Shown piece after piece: positions 1 to 7,611 of a stretch of 12,333 bases of DNA. This DNA is from an uncultured Prevotella sp. (lineage in GTDB: Bacteria > Bacteroidota > Bacteroidia > Bacteroidales > Bacteroidaceae), in assembly GCA_934281565.1 (NCBI GenBank), contig CAKQXI010000059.1, positions 1-12,333 of the forward strand, read 5' to 3'. A model generated the notes under the pieces. The model had not been told where the DNA came from. It did no database searches and saw only the letters and a program-made list of their open reading frames with translations. Positions within the stretch are counted from its first letter, which is position 1. Every line of letters begins with the position of its first letter. A program made the position numbers and the translations under genes.

Positions 1-571
1 CGTTGTTGGCAATCTGTTCACTGATGTCTGCAATCTTGTTGGCAGCAGTGATGGCACCACCCATATAGATAGGTTGGCGAAGCATGATACTACCAGCCCA
101 GATGTTTCGGGTATCGGTGCGGAAAGCATCAACTACACCTTGACCTAAAGTATTGCCTTTTTCTTGTATAGGTGACATCTTATCAGATAAGAAAGCACCT
201 ATCTTTTGAGCTTCTTCTTGAGAGATGAGTCCTTGGCTGATCATCTGCCCCATCATGTCATTGACATTGCCACTGATGCCAGAAGCAAGGTTCGTACCTA
301 TATTGCTGAACAGAGCTTTCTGACCACTGTTGAGTAATGAAATCTCACGACTGAACCATTCGTAGCCACCCAATGCATCCACTTTAGGTAAGTACTGGGT
401 ACGAGCCGACTTACGTAAGTTATAGGCTACGTCTTTCTTTAGCTTTGAGGCATTTATTTGCTTGTTGTTCCTTAACGCCATGGCACGACAACTGTCAAGG
501 TTCAAAACCATTTGAGCCTTGACAGGTATCAATACTCCTATGAGCATGAGTGTTGTTACAATCTTTTTCAT
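1..571 (-). CDS. TolC-family outer-membrane efflux protein, N-terminal part (runs off left edge)
   Basis: The complement strand is open from an ATG at 571 to the window edge (190 codons, no stop). It starts with a Sec signal peptide (MKKIVTTLMLIGVLIPVKAQ), followed by LNLDSCRAMALRNNKQI and, at about residues 45-70, a segment ending in ARTQYLPKVDALGGY. This is the usual opening of outer-membrane efflux (OEP/TolC) proteins: a first periplasmic helix with 'A...N', then the first barrel strand. A polar insert at about residues 72-150 (rich in Gly, Ser, Gln and Met) precedes the next strand at LRQPIYMGG; such inserts occur in Bacteroidota members. Known TolC proteins form trimeric outer-membrane ducts with an inner-membrane pump and a periplasmic adaptor; here the partners would lie off the left edge. 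A consensus promoter sits 35 bases upstream. The family is fairly certain, the exported substrate unknown. Confidence 0.8.
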   Translation of the reverse strand, partial: MKKIVTTLMLIGVLIPVKAQMVLNLDSCRAMALRNNKQINASKLKKDVAYNLRKSARTQYLPKVDALGGYEWFSREISLLNSGQKALFSNIGTNLASGISGNVNDMMGQMISQGLISQEEAQKIGAFLSDKMSPIQEKGNTLGQGVVDAFRTDTRNIWAGSIMLRQPIYMGGAITAANKIADISEQIANN

Positions 572-605
572 CCTAAATCTATACATATTATATAATACTT
601 GGATG

Positions 606-636
606 CAAAAATATGGAAATATTTTTAAACGGCAAA
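606..636 (-). promoter_or_regulatory. Bacteroidota sigma-type promoter of the TolC-family gene
   Basis: Read on the minus strand, TTTG (633-636) is followed after exactly 19 bases by TATTTTTG (606-613). This fits the Bacteroides -33/-7 consensus TTTG-N19-21-TAnnTTTG. The -7 box ends 35 bases before the ATG at 571, giving a leader of roughly 25-30 bases. Confidence 0.75.
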
Positions 637-717
637 GGAAAAAGGTTTATCAATTCTTCCATATCATTAAAAATATCTTAATTTGTGGAAAAATAGAACA
701 TTAGCTTTAGTTTTCTT

Positions 718-1647
718 TTAGAAATTATACTTTTCTTCACCTTCCCATTCGGGGTCAAACTTAAAAGTGATACCACTTGTCGTTTCTTTTGGATCGTAGG
801 AAGAACTTTCACCATTCCCACTGTCTCCAAAAAGATTTCCACTGTAAGTAGTGATATGGTTCTTGTTGACGGGAATATCCTCAATCACTTTGGAGGCGAC
901 TTCCGTGCCTACTTCGTCTAAGGCGGTAATGGTGAGCTTGACCGTTTTGCTGTCTTCACGTGGAAAGGTGTATACCTCGTAGTCTTTTTGTCCTGCCGTG
1001 ATGTTTAGGTTTTCTGTCTGTCTGCTATTTACGCAACCAAGTGCAGAAGTGGCATCCAGGGTACTGCTTCCTCCAGTATAATAAAACTTAAGTTGCTTTA
1101 CGTTTGTTGGAATATCATCGTTTATGTGGATCCTAATCATTGCCACGGCTCTTGATAGATTGATTTCCTGTTTGGTTTCCTCGTCTTCATTAACTTCCAG
1201 CGTGCCATAGTAGAGGAATGTGTCGGTCATCTTGTTCTTGTAGAACTTGATTTTCTCTGGCGATGAGATAGTGCAATTGCCTTTGCCACTATGGGCGATG
1301 ACGACAACACGATAAGTTCCGTTGGGTAAATTGATGTTGATGGTGCCAAAGTTGTCATCTCCAATCGACTGGTTGATGTTTTTCACCTTTTCTTCAATGT
1401 TGAAAATGGCGAAAGACAGTCGGGTACAGTTGTCTTCTAAGGCAGGTTCTTCAGAGAGTGAGTCATCTTCACTGCGTGTCAATGTCTCATTCTTTTCAAA
1501 CTTGCTTTGAATGAAGTTAGAAACTTTAATCGTTACATTGGCGTTTTCGTCATAGCCATCTGTGTTGGTACTTTCGGCATAGAACTTTTCGCATGAGCTA
1601 AACATTGTAATGGATGTTAGCAAAAATAATAATCGGATAGTTTTCAT
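718..1647 (-). CDS. FimB/Mfa2-like (fimbrillin-type) surface lipoprotein
   Basis: A 309-residue lipoprotein. Basic residues and a hydrophobic stretch lead to the lipobox FSSC with Cys19. The mature part has two beta-rich halves typical of FimB/Mfa2 and fimbrillin-like proteins. The first (about 38-170) contains LSFAIFN and a 'GTYRVVVIAHSG' strand near residue 110. The second (about 170-275) starts with LSRAVAMIRIHI and ends with PVNKNHITTYSGNLFG, resembling the conserved 'N-x-x-T-T-x-x-G-x-L/F' segment of the family. The C terminus (SGITFKFDPEWEGEE) resembles fimbrillin-type ends. FimB and Mfa2 in Porphyromonas anchor and cap fimbriae at the cell surface. No other fimbrial gene is adjacent, so this may be a stand-alone adhesin or an anchor for pilins encoded elsewhere. 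It has its own promoter. The family call rests on pattern only; a general fimbrillin-family protein is the alternative. Confidence 0.65.
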   Translation of the reverse strand: MKTIRLLFLLTSITMFSSCEKFYAESTNTDGYDENANVTIKVSNFIQSKFEKNETLTRSEDDSLSEEPALEDNCTRLSFAIFNIEEKVKNINQSIGDDNFGTININLPNGTYRVVVIAHSGKGNCTISSPEKIKFYKNKMTDTFLYYGTLEVNEDEETKQEINLSRAVAMIRIHINDDIPTNVKQLKFYYTGGSSTLDATSALGCVNSRQTENLNITAGQKDYEVYTFPREDSKTVKLTITALDEVGTEVASKVIEDIPVNKNHITTYSGNLFGDSGNGESSSYDPKETTSGITFKFDPEWEGEEKYNF

Positions 1648-1674
1648 ATTGTTATCGCATTTTTATTAATGCTG

Positions 1675-1706
1675 CAAAGGTAATCTTTTTCTATGATAAC
1701 TCCAAA
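1675..1706 (-). promoter_or_regulatory. Promoter of the FimB/Mfa2-like gene
   Basis: On the minus strand TTTG (1703-1706) is followed after 20 bases by TACCTTTG (1675-1682), a full match to TTTG-N19-21-TAnnTTTG. It lies 27 bases upstream of the ATG at 1647, leaving a short leader of about 20 bases. Confidence 0.8.
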
Positions 1707-1993
1707 TAATACAGAGCTAAATTGAGAATGATGAACTTTAATTTCGTATTTAGGGTGATAAGATAATGTCTACACCTTATTATATATAGGATAGTATCGT
1801 TTAATTAATAAGATATTTCCCAAAGCCTTTACTCTTTCAATAAAATTAACTTCTTCGTCTTGGTAATATACTTGTGGTTTATCAAAAAGATACGAATTCT
1901 ATGTAAAACGATAGCAAAACGTAGGTGTATCTATTAAAAATGAGCATAAATAACATAAATATCGTGTCGCGCAAGCATTTTATTAGTTGAATA
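1707..1993. other. AT-rich intergenic region between divergent promoters; possible gene remnant
   Basis: No complete gene is visible. The complement of 1770-1898 is open for 42 codons between two stops and reads like protein (LFDKPQVYYQDEEVNFIERV, then KALGNILLIKRYYPIYNKV), but it has no ATG and I recognise no family. It may be a decayed C-terminal fragment or chance. Two direct copies of CATAAATA on a 9-base period (1945-1952, 1954-1961) lie about 33 bases upstream of the -33 box of the Sus operon promoter and could be an activator site. Both ideas are weak. Confidence 0.3.
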
Positions 1994-2025
1994 TTTGTTA
2001 ATGTGAAGATTATTATATATCTTTG
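1994..2025 (+). promoter_or_regulatory. Promoter of the SusC/SusD operon
   Basis: TTTG (1994-1997) and TATCTTTG (2018-2025) are separated by 20 bases, a full match to the Bacteroides consensus. The -7 box ends 44 bases before the SusC ATG. The leader ends in a purine run (AGAGAGAG) that may aid ribosome loading. Confidence 0.8.
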
Positions 2026-2069
2026 CACCCGATATTTATAAGTTGTTTAATTTTTAAGAGAGAGAAATT

Positions 2070-5000
2070 ATGGTAAAAAGACTAACCATGGTGTTGGGGG
2101 GGCTGTTCTTCTTTATTGGAATGGCTCTTGCTCAAACACTTGTTACGGGAACGGTTGTTTCTCAGGATGATGGCGAACCTGTCATCGGTGCCTCTGTCAG
2201 AATTGCAGGAACCAAGACTGGTACTGCTACTGATGTGGATGGTAACTTCTCACTGAATGTTATTGGCAAGGATGTAATGCTTGAGGTGAGTTACTTGGGT
2301 ATGCAGACAAAGAAAGTGAAAGCATCTCCTAAGATGAAGATAGTTTTGTCTTCTAATTCCAGAGACTTGGATGAGGTTGTTGTTACCGCTTTGGGCATCA
2401 AACGTTCTGAGAAGACATTGGGTTATGCTGCCAGTACGGCTAATTCTTCAGAGTTGACAGTTGCCAAGTCTGGCTCATTGATGAGCGGTCTTCAAGGTAA
2501 GATGGCTGGTGTTCAGATTAGCGGTGGTGGCGTAGCTGGTACCTCTCAGAAAGTTGTCATTCGTGGTATATCTTCTGTATCCAGCAATAACCCTTTATAT
2601 ATTGTTGACGGTGTGCCAATCAATAATGAACGTGTTGGTGACAACTCTGTAGACTTTGGCAGTGGTGCTGGTGATATTAACCCAGAGGACATAGAGTCGG
2701 TAACAGTGTTGAAAGGTGCTTCTGCTACGGCACTTTATGGTTCTCGTGCAGCCAATGGTGTTATCATGATTACTACAAAGAAGCCACAGGGTGACAAGAA
2801 AGCAGCCATCACATACGATGGTTCCTTGACATTGACAGATGTACTTCGTGTTCCTATGACTCAGAACCTTTTTGGTCAAGGTTGGGGTTCTTGGTCTAAC
2901 GAGGAAAACGGTTCTTGGGGACCTCGTCTTGATGGTCGTGAGCATTGGTATGGTTCTACGGGTTTGTCTGAGACATTGACCAAGCCATTCTCTTATGTCA
3001 AGAATAATATCCGTGATTTCTATCAGGTTGGTACAGAGTGGAATAATAACATAGCCCTTCGTTATGGAGATGAGAAAGTTGGTATCACCGCTTCATACGG
3101 TAATGTAAGTTCCAATGGTATTACTCCAAACAATGGCGATACCTATCATCGTAACACATTCTCACTCCGTGGCTATGCCAACATAGACAAGTTCCACTTG
3201 GATATGTCGTTGAACTATGTACGCAAGGATATGCGTCGTTCACGCGATATGTATATGGAACTGTTGCAAGGTGCTTCTGATGTTCGCTTTGCAGATATGA
3301 AAGACTATAACTTGGAGCGTAATAATATTGATAACTATTATACGCTTTATGCTACCAACCCTTATTATATGGTAGACAACTTTTATTCTACTTATCAGGA
3401 TGACCGTATCTATGGTAAGTTGGAGTTGGCTTATGACATTACCAAGGAAATCAAGGTGATTGGTCGTTTAGGTGGTGACTTCACCAACTATAAGACAGAG
3501 CGCATCGAGCCACGTATCATCTATACTTCTGGCTCTTATCAGGCAGAGGGTAACGGAACTACCATCGGCAATCAAGGTTACTATGCAAAATACCGTCACC
3601 AGAATAGCCAGATAGATGCCAGCCTCTTGCTGACAGGCAACCATACTTTTGGTGATTTCTCCTTGGGTGCAACTGTTGGTTGGAACTTGAACCAACGAAT
3701 ATATGACCGTATTGGTGGTTACAATGAGCAGTTGGAGATTGTGGGTTGGAATTCCTTGAACAATACAATCTCAAACTCTCTTACGGATGCTACTTCTTGG
3801 AAGAGAAGATTGATAGGTCTTTTAGGTCAGGTCGAGCTTGGTTATAAGGATTGGGCATTCTTGAATGTCTCAGCTCGTAATGACTGGTCTTCAACCCTTC
3901 CGAAGGGTAACAATAGCTTCTTCTATGGTGGTGCCAATGTCTCTGTCTTGCTCAACCAAGCGATTTCTGGTTTGAAGAATATCAAGGCTATCGACTTGTT
4001 GAAAGTTCGTGCAGCCATCGGTCAGACGGGTAACGATGCCGATGTCTATATGACAAGTTCGTATTATCGCCCATTTGAGAACTATTATACCTATTTGCCT
4101 ATTGCTGGTGTGTTAGGTCTTACGGAAGACAATCGTTTGCCAAACACAAACTTGAAGCCAGAGATTACCACGGAGTATGAGCTTGGTTTGAGCGGTACAT
4201 TCTTTGGCAACAGATTGAGCTTCGATGTCGCTTACTATGACCGTATCACAAAGAACCAGATTATTTCCGCAACGCTTGCTCCAGAGACAGGTTATACGAC
4301 AAATACCCGTAACGTGGGCAAGCTCCAGAACAAAGGTATCGAGGCAATGGTCAATATCACACCTATTCGTACAAAGGACTGGGAATGGAGCATTGGTGCT
4401 ACTTTCTCCAAGAACTGGAGTAAGGTGAAAGAGCTTTGGGATGGTTTGGAAGAATATACTATCTCGTTGGGAACGGAAACCAAGAAATACTCAAGTATCC
4501 GTGGTGTCTCTTATGTGTTGAAAGTAGGTGAGCCTATTGGTGTGTTCAAGTTGCCGGCAACGGTGACCGTTACAGATAAGGATAGTCCTTATTATGGTTA
4601 CAGAGTTGTTAATAGCAATGGTTTCTTGCAATCAAGCACTACCGATTATGACTATTTGGGTTCTTCTCAACCTAACTTTGTAATGGGCTTTACTACTAAC
4701 TTGAAATGGAAGAACTTCCATCTATCTGCTACTGGTGATTGGCATAATGGTGGCTTGATGTATTCAGAGACATCGTATATCACTCACTTCAACGGTAACT
4801 CTACCGAGACTGTGTTCAATGAGCGTGATGCTTTCATCTATCCTCACTCTGTCAAGACTGTAGATGGCAAGTATGTGGAGAATAACATTCCTGTAGCTTC
4901 TAATATGATGAACTATGCCCAGGGAAATTATAGCTATAGTCCAGAGGCACGTCGTGATTTCGTTGTTAGCCGTTCTTACTTCAAGCTTCGTGAATTGGCT

Positions 5001-5222
5001 CTGACATACGATTTCCCTAAGGTTGTTACAAATGCTTTGAGAATGCAAAAGCTGTCTTTGAGCCTTGTTGGTCACAACTTGTTCTTGATTACTCCTAAGC
5101 GCCAGAACTACATCGACCCAGAGTCTTCTAACTTTGGTAATGATATCAGCTCTGAGTTTGGTGAGACAATGGGCTCGGTTTCTACTCGCAGCTATGGTGT
5201 TAACTTGAAGGTTGTATTTTAA
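2070..5222 (+). CDS. susC-like: SusC/RagA-family TonB-dependent outer-membrane transporter
   Basis: A complete 1050-residue SusC homologue, of usual length. It has a signal peptide (about 1-21, ending ALAQ), a carboxypeptidase-regulatory-like beta-sandwich domain (about 25-95, with GEPVIGASV and TDVDGNFSL), a TonB-box-like stretch DEVVVTALG (101-109), then the plug (about 110-240) with LYIVDGVPINN (176-186) and the SusC/RagA signature around VTVLKGASATALYGSRAANG (211-230). The remainder is a beta-barrel ending in SYGVNLKVVF with the terminal aromatic Phe. There is no N-terminal STN signalling domain, so direct ECF-sigma/anti-sigma signalling is not expected. SusC proteins import glycans, peptides or other large nutrients through the outer membrane with a SusD lid and TonB energy. 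SusD follows after 18 bases. The substrate is not predictable: no degradative enzyme is in the operon. Confidence 0.95.
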   Translation: MVKRLTMVLGGLFFFIGMALAQTLVTGTVVSQDDGEPVIGASVRIAGTKTGTATDVDGNFSLNVIGKDVMLEVSYLGMQTKKVKASPKMKIVLSSNSRDLDEVVVTALGIKRSEKTLGYAASTANSSELTVAKSGSLMSGLQGKMAGVQISGGGVAGTSQKVVIRGISSVSSNNPLYIVDGVPINNERVGDNSVDFGSGAGDINPEDIESVTVLKGASATALYGSRAANGVIMITTKKPQGDKKAAITYDGSLTLTDVLRVPMTQNLFGQGWGSWSNEENGSWGPRLDGREHWYGSTGLSETLTKPFSYVKNNIRDFYQVGTEWNNNIALRYGDEKVGITASYGNVSSNGITPNNGDTYHRNTFSLRGYANIDKFHLDMSLNYVRKDMRRSRDMYMELLQGASDVRFADMKDYNLERNNIDNYYTLYATNPYYMVDNFYSTYQDDRIYGKLELAYDITKEIKVIGRLGGDFTNYKTERIEPRIIYTSGSYQAEGNGTTIGNQGYYAKYRHQNSQIDASLLLTGNHTFGDFSLGATVGWNLNQRIYDRIGGYNEQLEIVGWNSLNNTISNSLTDATSWKRRLIGLLGQVELGYKDWAFLNVSARNDWSSTLPKGNNSFFYGGANVSVLLNQAISGLKNIKAIDLLKVRAAIGQTGNDADVYMTSSYYRPFENYYTYLPIAGVLGLTEDNRLPNTNLKPEITTEYELGLSGTFFGNRLSFDVAYYDRITKNQIISATLAPETGYTTNTRNVGKLQNKGIEAMVNITPIRTKDWEWSIGATFSKNWSKVKELWDGLEEYTISLGTETKKYSSIRGVSYVLKVGEPIGVFKLPATVTVTDKDSPYYGYRVVNSNGFLQSSTTDYDYLGSSQPNFVMGFTTNLKWKNFHLSATGDWHNGGLMYSETSYITHFNGNSTETVFNERDAFIYPHSVKTVDGKYVENNIPVASNMMNYAQGNYSYSPEARRDFVVSRSYFKLRELALTYDFPKVVTNALRMQKLSLSLVGHNLFLITPKRQNYIDPESSNFGNDISSEFGETMGSVSTRSYGVNLKVVF

Positions 5223-5225
5223 TTA

Positions 5226-5231
5226 AAGGAG
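5226..5231 (+). promoter_or_regulatory. Shine-Dalgarno-like site before susD
   Basis: AAGGAG lies 9 bases before the ATG at 5241 in the 18-base gap after the SusC stop. Strong sites of this kind are uncommon in Bacteroidota, so this one supports the SusD start and suggests efficient translation within the operon. Confidence 0.6.
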
Positions 5232-5240
5232 AATACTTGT

Positions 5241-6818
5241 ATGAAAAAATATAGATTTTTAGGAGCAGCATTGCTTGGTGCCGCATTGACAATGGGTACT
5301 GTTACTTCTTGTAGTGATTCTGGATATTTGGACATCAACTACAATCCTGATTACCCAACTACGGCTACTTATAAGCAACTTTTCCCATCGGCAGAAGCAT
5401 CAACAGTGGCAGTCTTGGGATTGTATGGACAGTTGACTGGTAATTTCTGGTGTCAATATGCTACACAGGGCAACAGTACAAACCAGTTCAACACATTGGC
5501 TAACTATTCTGTAACAACAAGCAGTTCTTATCCTCCAGTGACACCCATTTGGAACAATGCCTATTCTAATGCCCTAAAAGATTTGAAGTTGTCAATCGCA
5601 TCAGCGGAGAGTGAAAAGGTATGGAACTATTGGATGGTTTCCAAGATATTGATGGCTTATAACTATTTGGTCTTGACAGATACTTATGGAGATATTCCTT
5701 TTAGTGAGTCATTGGATATAGAGGCAAATCCAAACCCAATATTCGAGGACAGTAAGTCTGTTGTTTATCCAGGCATCATCAATATGCTTGATGAAGCAAT
5801 CGCTAAGTATGATGATGCGGTTACGTCGGATAAGTCTTATCCTCTTGGCGAAACCTTGGATTGTTTCTTGGGTGGTGACCTCGCTAAATGGGTTGGCTTT
5901 GCAAAGAGCTTGAAGTTGAAGATGTATTTGAAAGACTTTGATGCTCATAAGGCAGATGTCGAAAAGCTCTTGGCTGATGGCAATTTGCTGGAAGAAGATT
6001 GTGCATGGACAGCTTGGGTGGATGCTACGAACAAGAGCAATCCTCTTTATGAGTACAACATTCGTCAGCTGAATACTACGGAGAACATGCGTGCTTGTCA
6101 CACATTCGTAGAGTATCTCCTTGACAAGAAAGATCCTCGTATTGCTTATCTTTACGACCAGACGGCTGTTTCTAAGGAGAAATATTCTACGACAGAAGAT
6201 TTGATTGACCACATGGACGAGTGCTATGAGGGTTTGCCTTGTGGTACAAGACCACCTACGACAGAGATCAAGATTTCACAATCTTCTCGTGTAAAACAGG
6301 CGTATGATGATCCTGTTTACTTGATGAATGAGGCGGAATGTGAATTGATGATAGCCGAGGCATACGCTCGTTTGGGCAATACGGATAAGGCAGAGGAATA
6401 TTATAACAAGGGTGTCCTCGCTGGTTTCAACCGTTGGGAACTTGATGGTACAAGTTTTGTAAATGGTGTTTATAAGTTTGATAAGACGGATATGCTCAAG
6501 AGTATCGCAACTCAGTATTGGTTGACATACGCTGGTGCAAACTCTTATGATGGTTGGATGACTCGTAACCGTCTCGGCTATCCTGAGGTTCAGAGTGGTG
6601 TAAAAGTTCGTGTGTCCAATAAGGCGGGTGAGCGTACTTTGACTACAGGGTATCAACTCGGTAATTTGGTAGATCCGGGTTCTTCTAACTTGAATGCGGG
6701 TGAGTATCCTATGCGATTGATATATCCTACTTCTACATCTTTATATAATACCGCTGCCATGAAATATATCAAGGAGAATGGCAACGACATCACCAAGAAG
6801 TTGTGGTGGGAGAAGTAA
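5241..6818 (+). CDS. susD-like: SusD/RagB-family nutrient-binding outer-membrane lipoprotein
   Basis: A 525-residue SusD-type lipoprotein. The signal peptide ends in the lipobox VTSC with Cys24. The mature N terminus (GYLDINYNPDYPTTA) resembles the 'D-I-N-x-x-P-x-x-P' opening of the SusD-like subgroup often labelled 'SusD/RagB family nutrient-binding outer membrane lipoprotein'. The helical core includes IWNNAYSNALKDL and ILMAYNYLVLTDTYGDIPFS, the conserved helix and 'D-x-Y-G-D-I-P' loop found in SusD proteins. A TPR-like helix pair lies at about 362-396 (AECELMIAEAYARLGNTDKA). SusD caps the SusC barrel from outside like a hinged lid and captures the substrate. It is co-directional with SusC and is followed after 30 bases by a third lipoprotein gene. 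The family is certain; the ligand is unknown. Confidence 0.93.
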   Translation: MKKYRFLGAALLGAALTMGTVTSCSDSGYLDINYNPDYPTTATYKQLFPSAEASTVAVLGLYGQLTGNFWCQYATQGNSTNQFNTLANYSVTTSSSYPPVTPIWNNAYSNALKDLKLSIASAESEKVWNYWMVSKILMAYNYLVLTDTYGDIPFSESLDIEANPNPIFEDSKSVVYPGIINMLDEAIAKYDDAVTSDKSYPLGETLDCFLGGDLAKWVGFAKSLKLKMYLKDFDAHKADVEKLLADGNLLEEDCAWTAWVDATNKSNPLYEYNIRQLNTTENMRACHTFVEYLLDKKDPRIAYLYDQTAVSKEKYSTTEDLIDHMDECYEGLPCGTRPPTTEIKISQSSRVKQAYDDPVYLMNEAECELMIAEAYARLGNTDKAEEYYNKGVLAGFNRWELDGTSFVNGVYKFDKTDMLKSIATQYWLTYAGANSYDGWMTRNRLGYPEVQSGVKVRVSNKAGERTLTTGYQLGNLVDPGSSNLNAGEYPMRLIYPTSTSLYNTAAMKYIKENGNDITKKLWWEK

Positions 6819-6848
6819 TATGTTCCTTATTAATAAAATAGAAAGAAT

Positions 6849-7436
6849 ATGAAAAAGATATTTTTATTGATGAGTCTCATCGTTATGTTGTTCTCAGCTT
6901 GTTCTGAGGGAACGGATTTCGATATTGACTATACACCGATAGCTCCAATTGGCGGACAGTATGCCTTGAACATAGAGAGAGGCTATGACCCATCCAAGAC
7001 GGATGCCGAGTATTGGGCTTCTAATCCTACGAATGTGGAGAAACTGTATAATACGGAGGGTACTCTGCCCAACGAGAAAGATGGTACAGTTGTCTATGCT
7101 TATCTGAGCAATACCACCGATTATGACAAGGACAAGGCTTGGATTCGTGTTGGTAATTATAGCTCGAAGGCTGATTGGGCTATCAATGCAAAGGTTGCTA
7201 TCGATATGAATAGTTATACTTTTGGAGGTGACAATGTTGAGGATTTCATCGGCAACTCAGCTACTTTCACTGATAAGGTAACTGTTAGTGGCAAGTGTGG
7301 GCATAATACCTATACTACGGTTTCTGGCACTGTGACAGATGAGATTACTTTCACATATTCTCGCTCAGACCAACCAGGATGGCATTATAAGGCTACTGGC
7401 TTTAAGTATACAGGCTGGGAAGAGGATACTCATTGA
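6849..7436 (+). CDS. Small SusCD-associated lipoprotein, probable lipid-binding putative hydrolase family
   Basis: A 195-residue lipoprotein with lipobox FSAC (Cys18). The mature part appears to be an all-beta domain: WIRVGNYSSKADWAINAKVAID, then NSYTFGGD, then a repeated-looking TVSGKCG and TVSGTVTDEITFTYS, closing with GWHYKATGFKYTGWEED. The order (a W-containing strand, 'K-V-x-I-D-x-x-x-x-T-F', and a final 'Y-x-x-x-G-x-x-x-T-G-W-x-E-D') resembles the Bacteroidetes lipid-binding putative hydrolase family (Pfam Lipid_bd), which is often encoded next to SusCD pairs. I see no catalytic motif, so a binding or structural role at the cell surface is more likely than enzyme activity. It is the last gene of the operon and may be an accessory subunit of the SusCD complex; accessory lipoproteins of this kind are known for some Bacteroides peptide importers. 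The family call is moderate. Confidence 0.65.
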   Translation: MKKIFLLMSLIVMLFSACSEGTDFDIDYTPIAPIGGQYALNIERGYDPSKTDAEYWASNPTNVEKLYNTEGTLPNEKDGTVVYAYLSNTTDYDKDKAWIRVGNYSSKADWAINAKVAIDMNSYTFGGDNVEDFIGNSATFTDKVTVSGKCGHNTYTTVSGTVTDEITFTYSRSDQPGWHYKATGFKYTGWEEDTH

Positions 7437-7462
7437 AACATTAAATAGGTATTTCACATATG

Positions 7463-7498
7463 GATAAACAGTGCCACCATGGATGGCATTGCTTTATC
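7463..7498 (+). repeat. Long imperfect hairpin in the 3' UTR of the Sus operon
   Basis: GATAAACAGTGCCA (7463-7476) pairs with TGGCATTGCTTTATC (7484-7498). This gives a 14-pair stem with one G-U pair (7471/7489) and one bulged C (7492), around a 7-base loop CCATGGA. It lies 27-62 bases after the last stop codon and 13 bases before the intrinsic terminator. It could stabilise the mRNA 3' end, act as a first terminator, or belong to a 3'-derived small RNA. Confidence 0.6.
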
Positions 7499-7511
7499 TC
7501 TCTCAAATGTT

Positions 7512-7539
7512 GGGGTTAGCGGTGGCTAACCCCTTTTTT
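7512..7539 (+). terminator. Intrinsic terminator of the Sus operon
   Basis: A perfect 9-base stem, GGGGTTAGC (7512-7520) with GCTAACCCC (7525-7533), closes a GGTG tetraloop and is followed at once by six T residues (7534-7539). It lies 75 bases after the stop codon of the third operon gene. Confidence 0.92.
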
Positions 7540-7550
7540 GTTGTATTTGC

Positions 7551-7611
7551 ATCGGTAGTAGCGATCAAGGCTCGTCGCTACTACCGATAACGCTTGATCG
7601 CTACTACCGAT
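7551..7611. repeat. Three-copy inverted-repeat cluster with competing pairings (REP-like)
   Basis: Arm A, ATCGGTAGTAGCGATCAAG (7551-7569), is the exact reverse complement of arm C (7593-7611, 19 of 19 bases). Its first 14 bases are also the exact reverse complement of arm B, TCGCTACTACCGAT (7575-7588). Arm A can therefore form a 14-pair hairpin with B (10-base loop) or a 19-pair hairpin with C (23-base loop holding B), but not both. No T-run follows, so this is not a standard terminator. The block is richer in G+C than the AT-rich DNA after it. It resembles REP/REPIN-type intergenic repeats, but only one locus is visible here. Confidence 0.85.

Noticed and set aside
519..704. 61-codon plus-strand frame over the TolC-family start
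   Set aside because: It overlaps the signal-peptide region and promoter of the minus-strand TolC-family gene, is rich in AT-driven Ile/Phe/Lys/Asn codons, and has no promoter or recognisable domain.
5709..6212. 167-codon minus-strand frame inside susD
   Set aside because: It is antisense to a certain SusD gene, with no promoter, signal or domain; it arises from codon bias of the real gene.
7551..7611. CRISPR-like short repeat array
   Set aside because: The copies are inverted relative to each other and overlap in pairing; there are no regular spacers and no cas genes, so it is not a CRISPR array.
7551..7611. Intrinsic terminator
   Set aside because: The stems are strong, but neither strand has a T-run directly after the hairpin, and a complete terminator already exists at 7512-7539.
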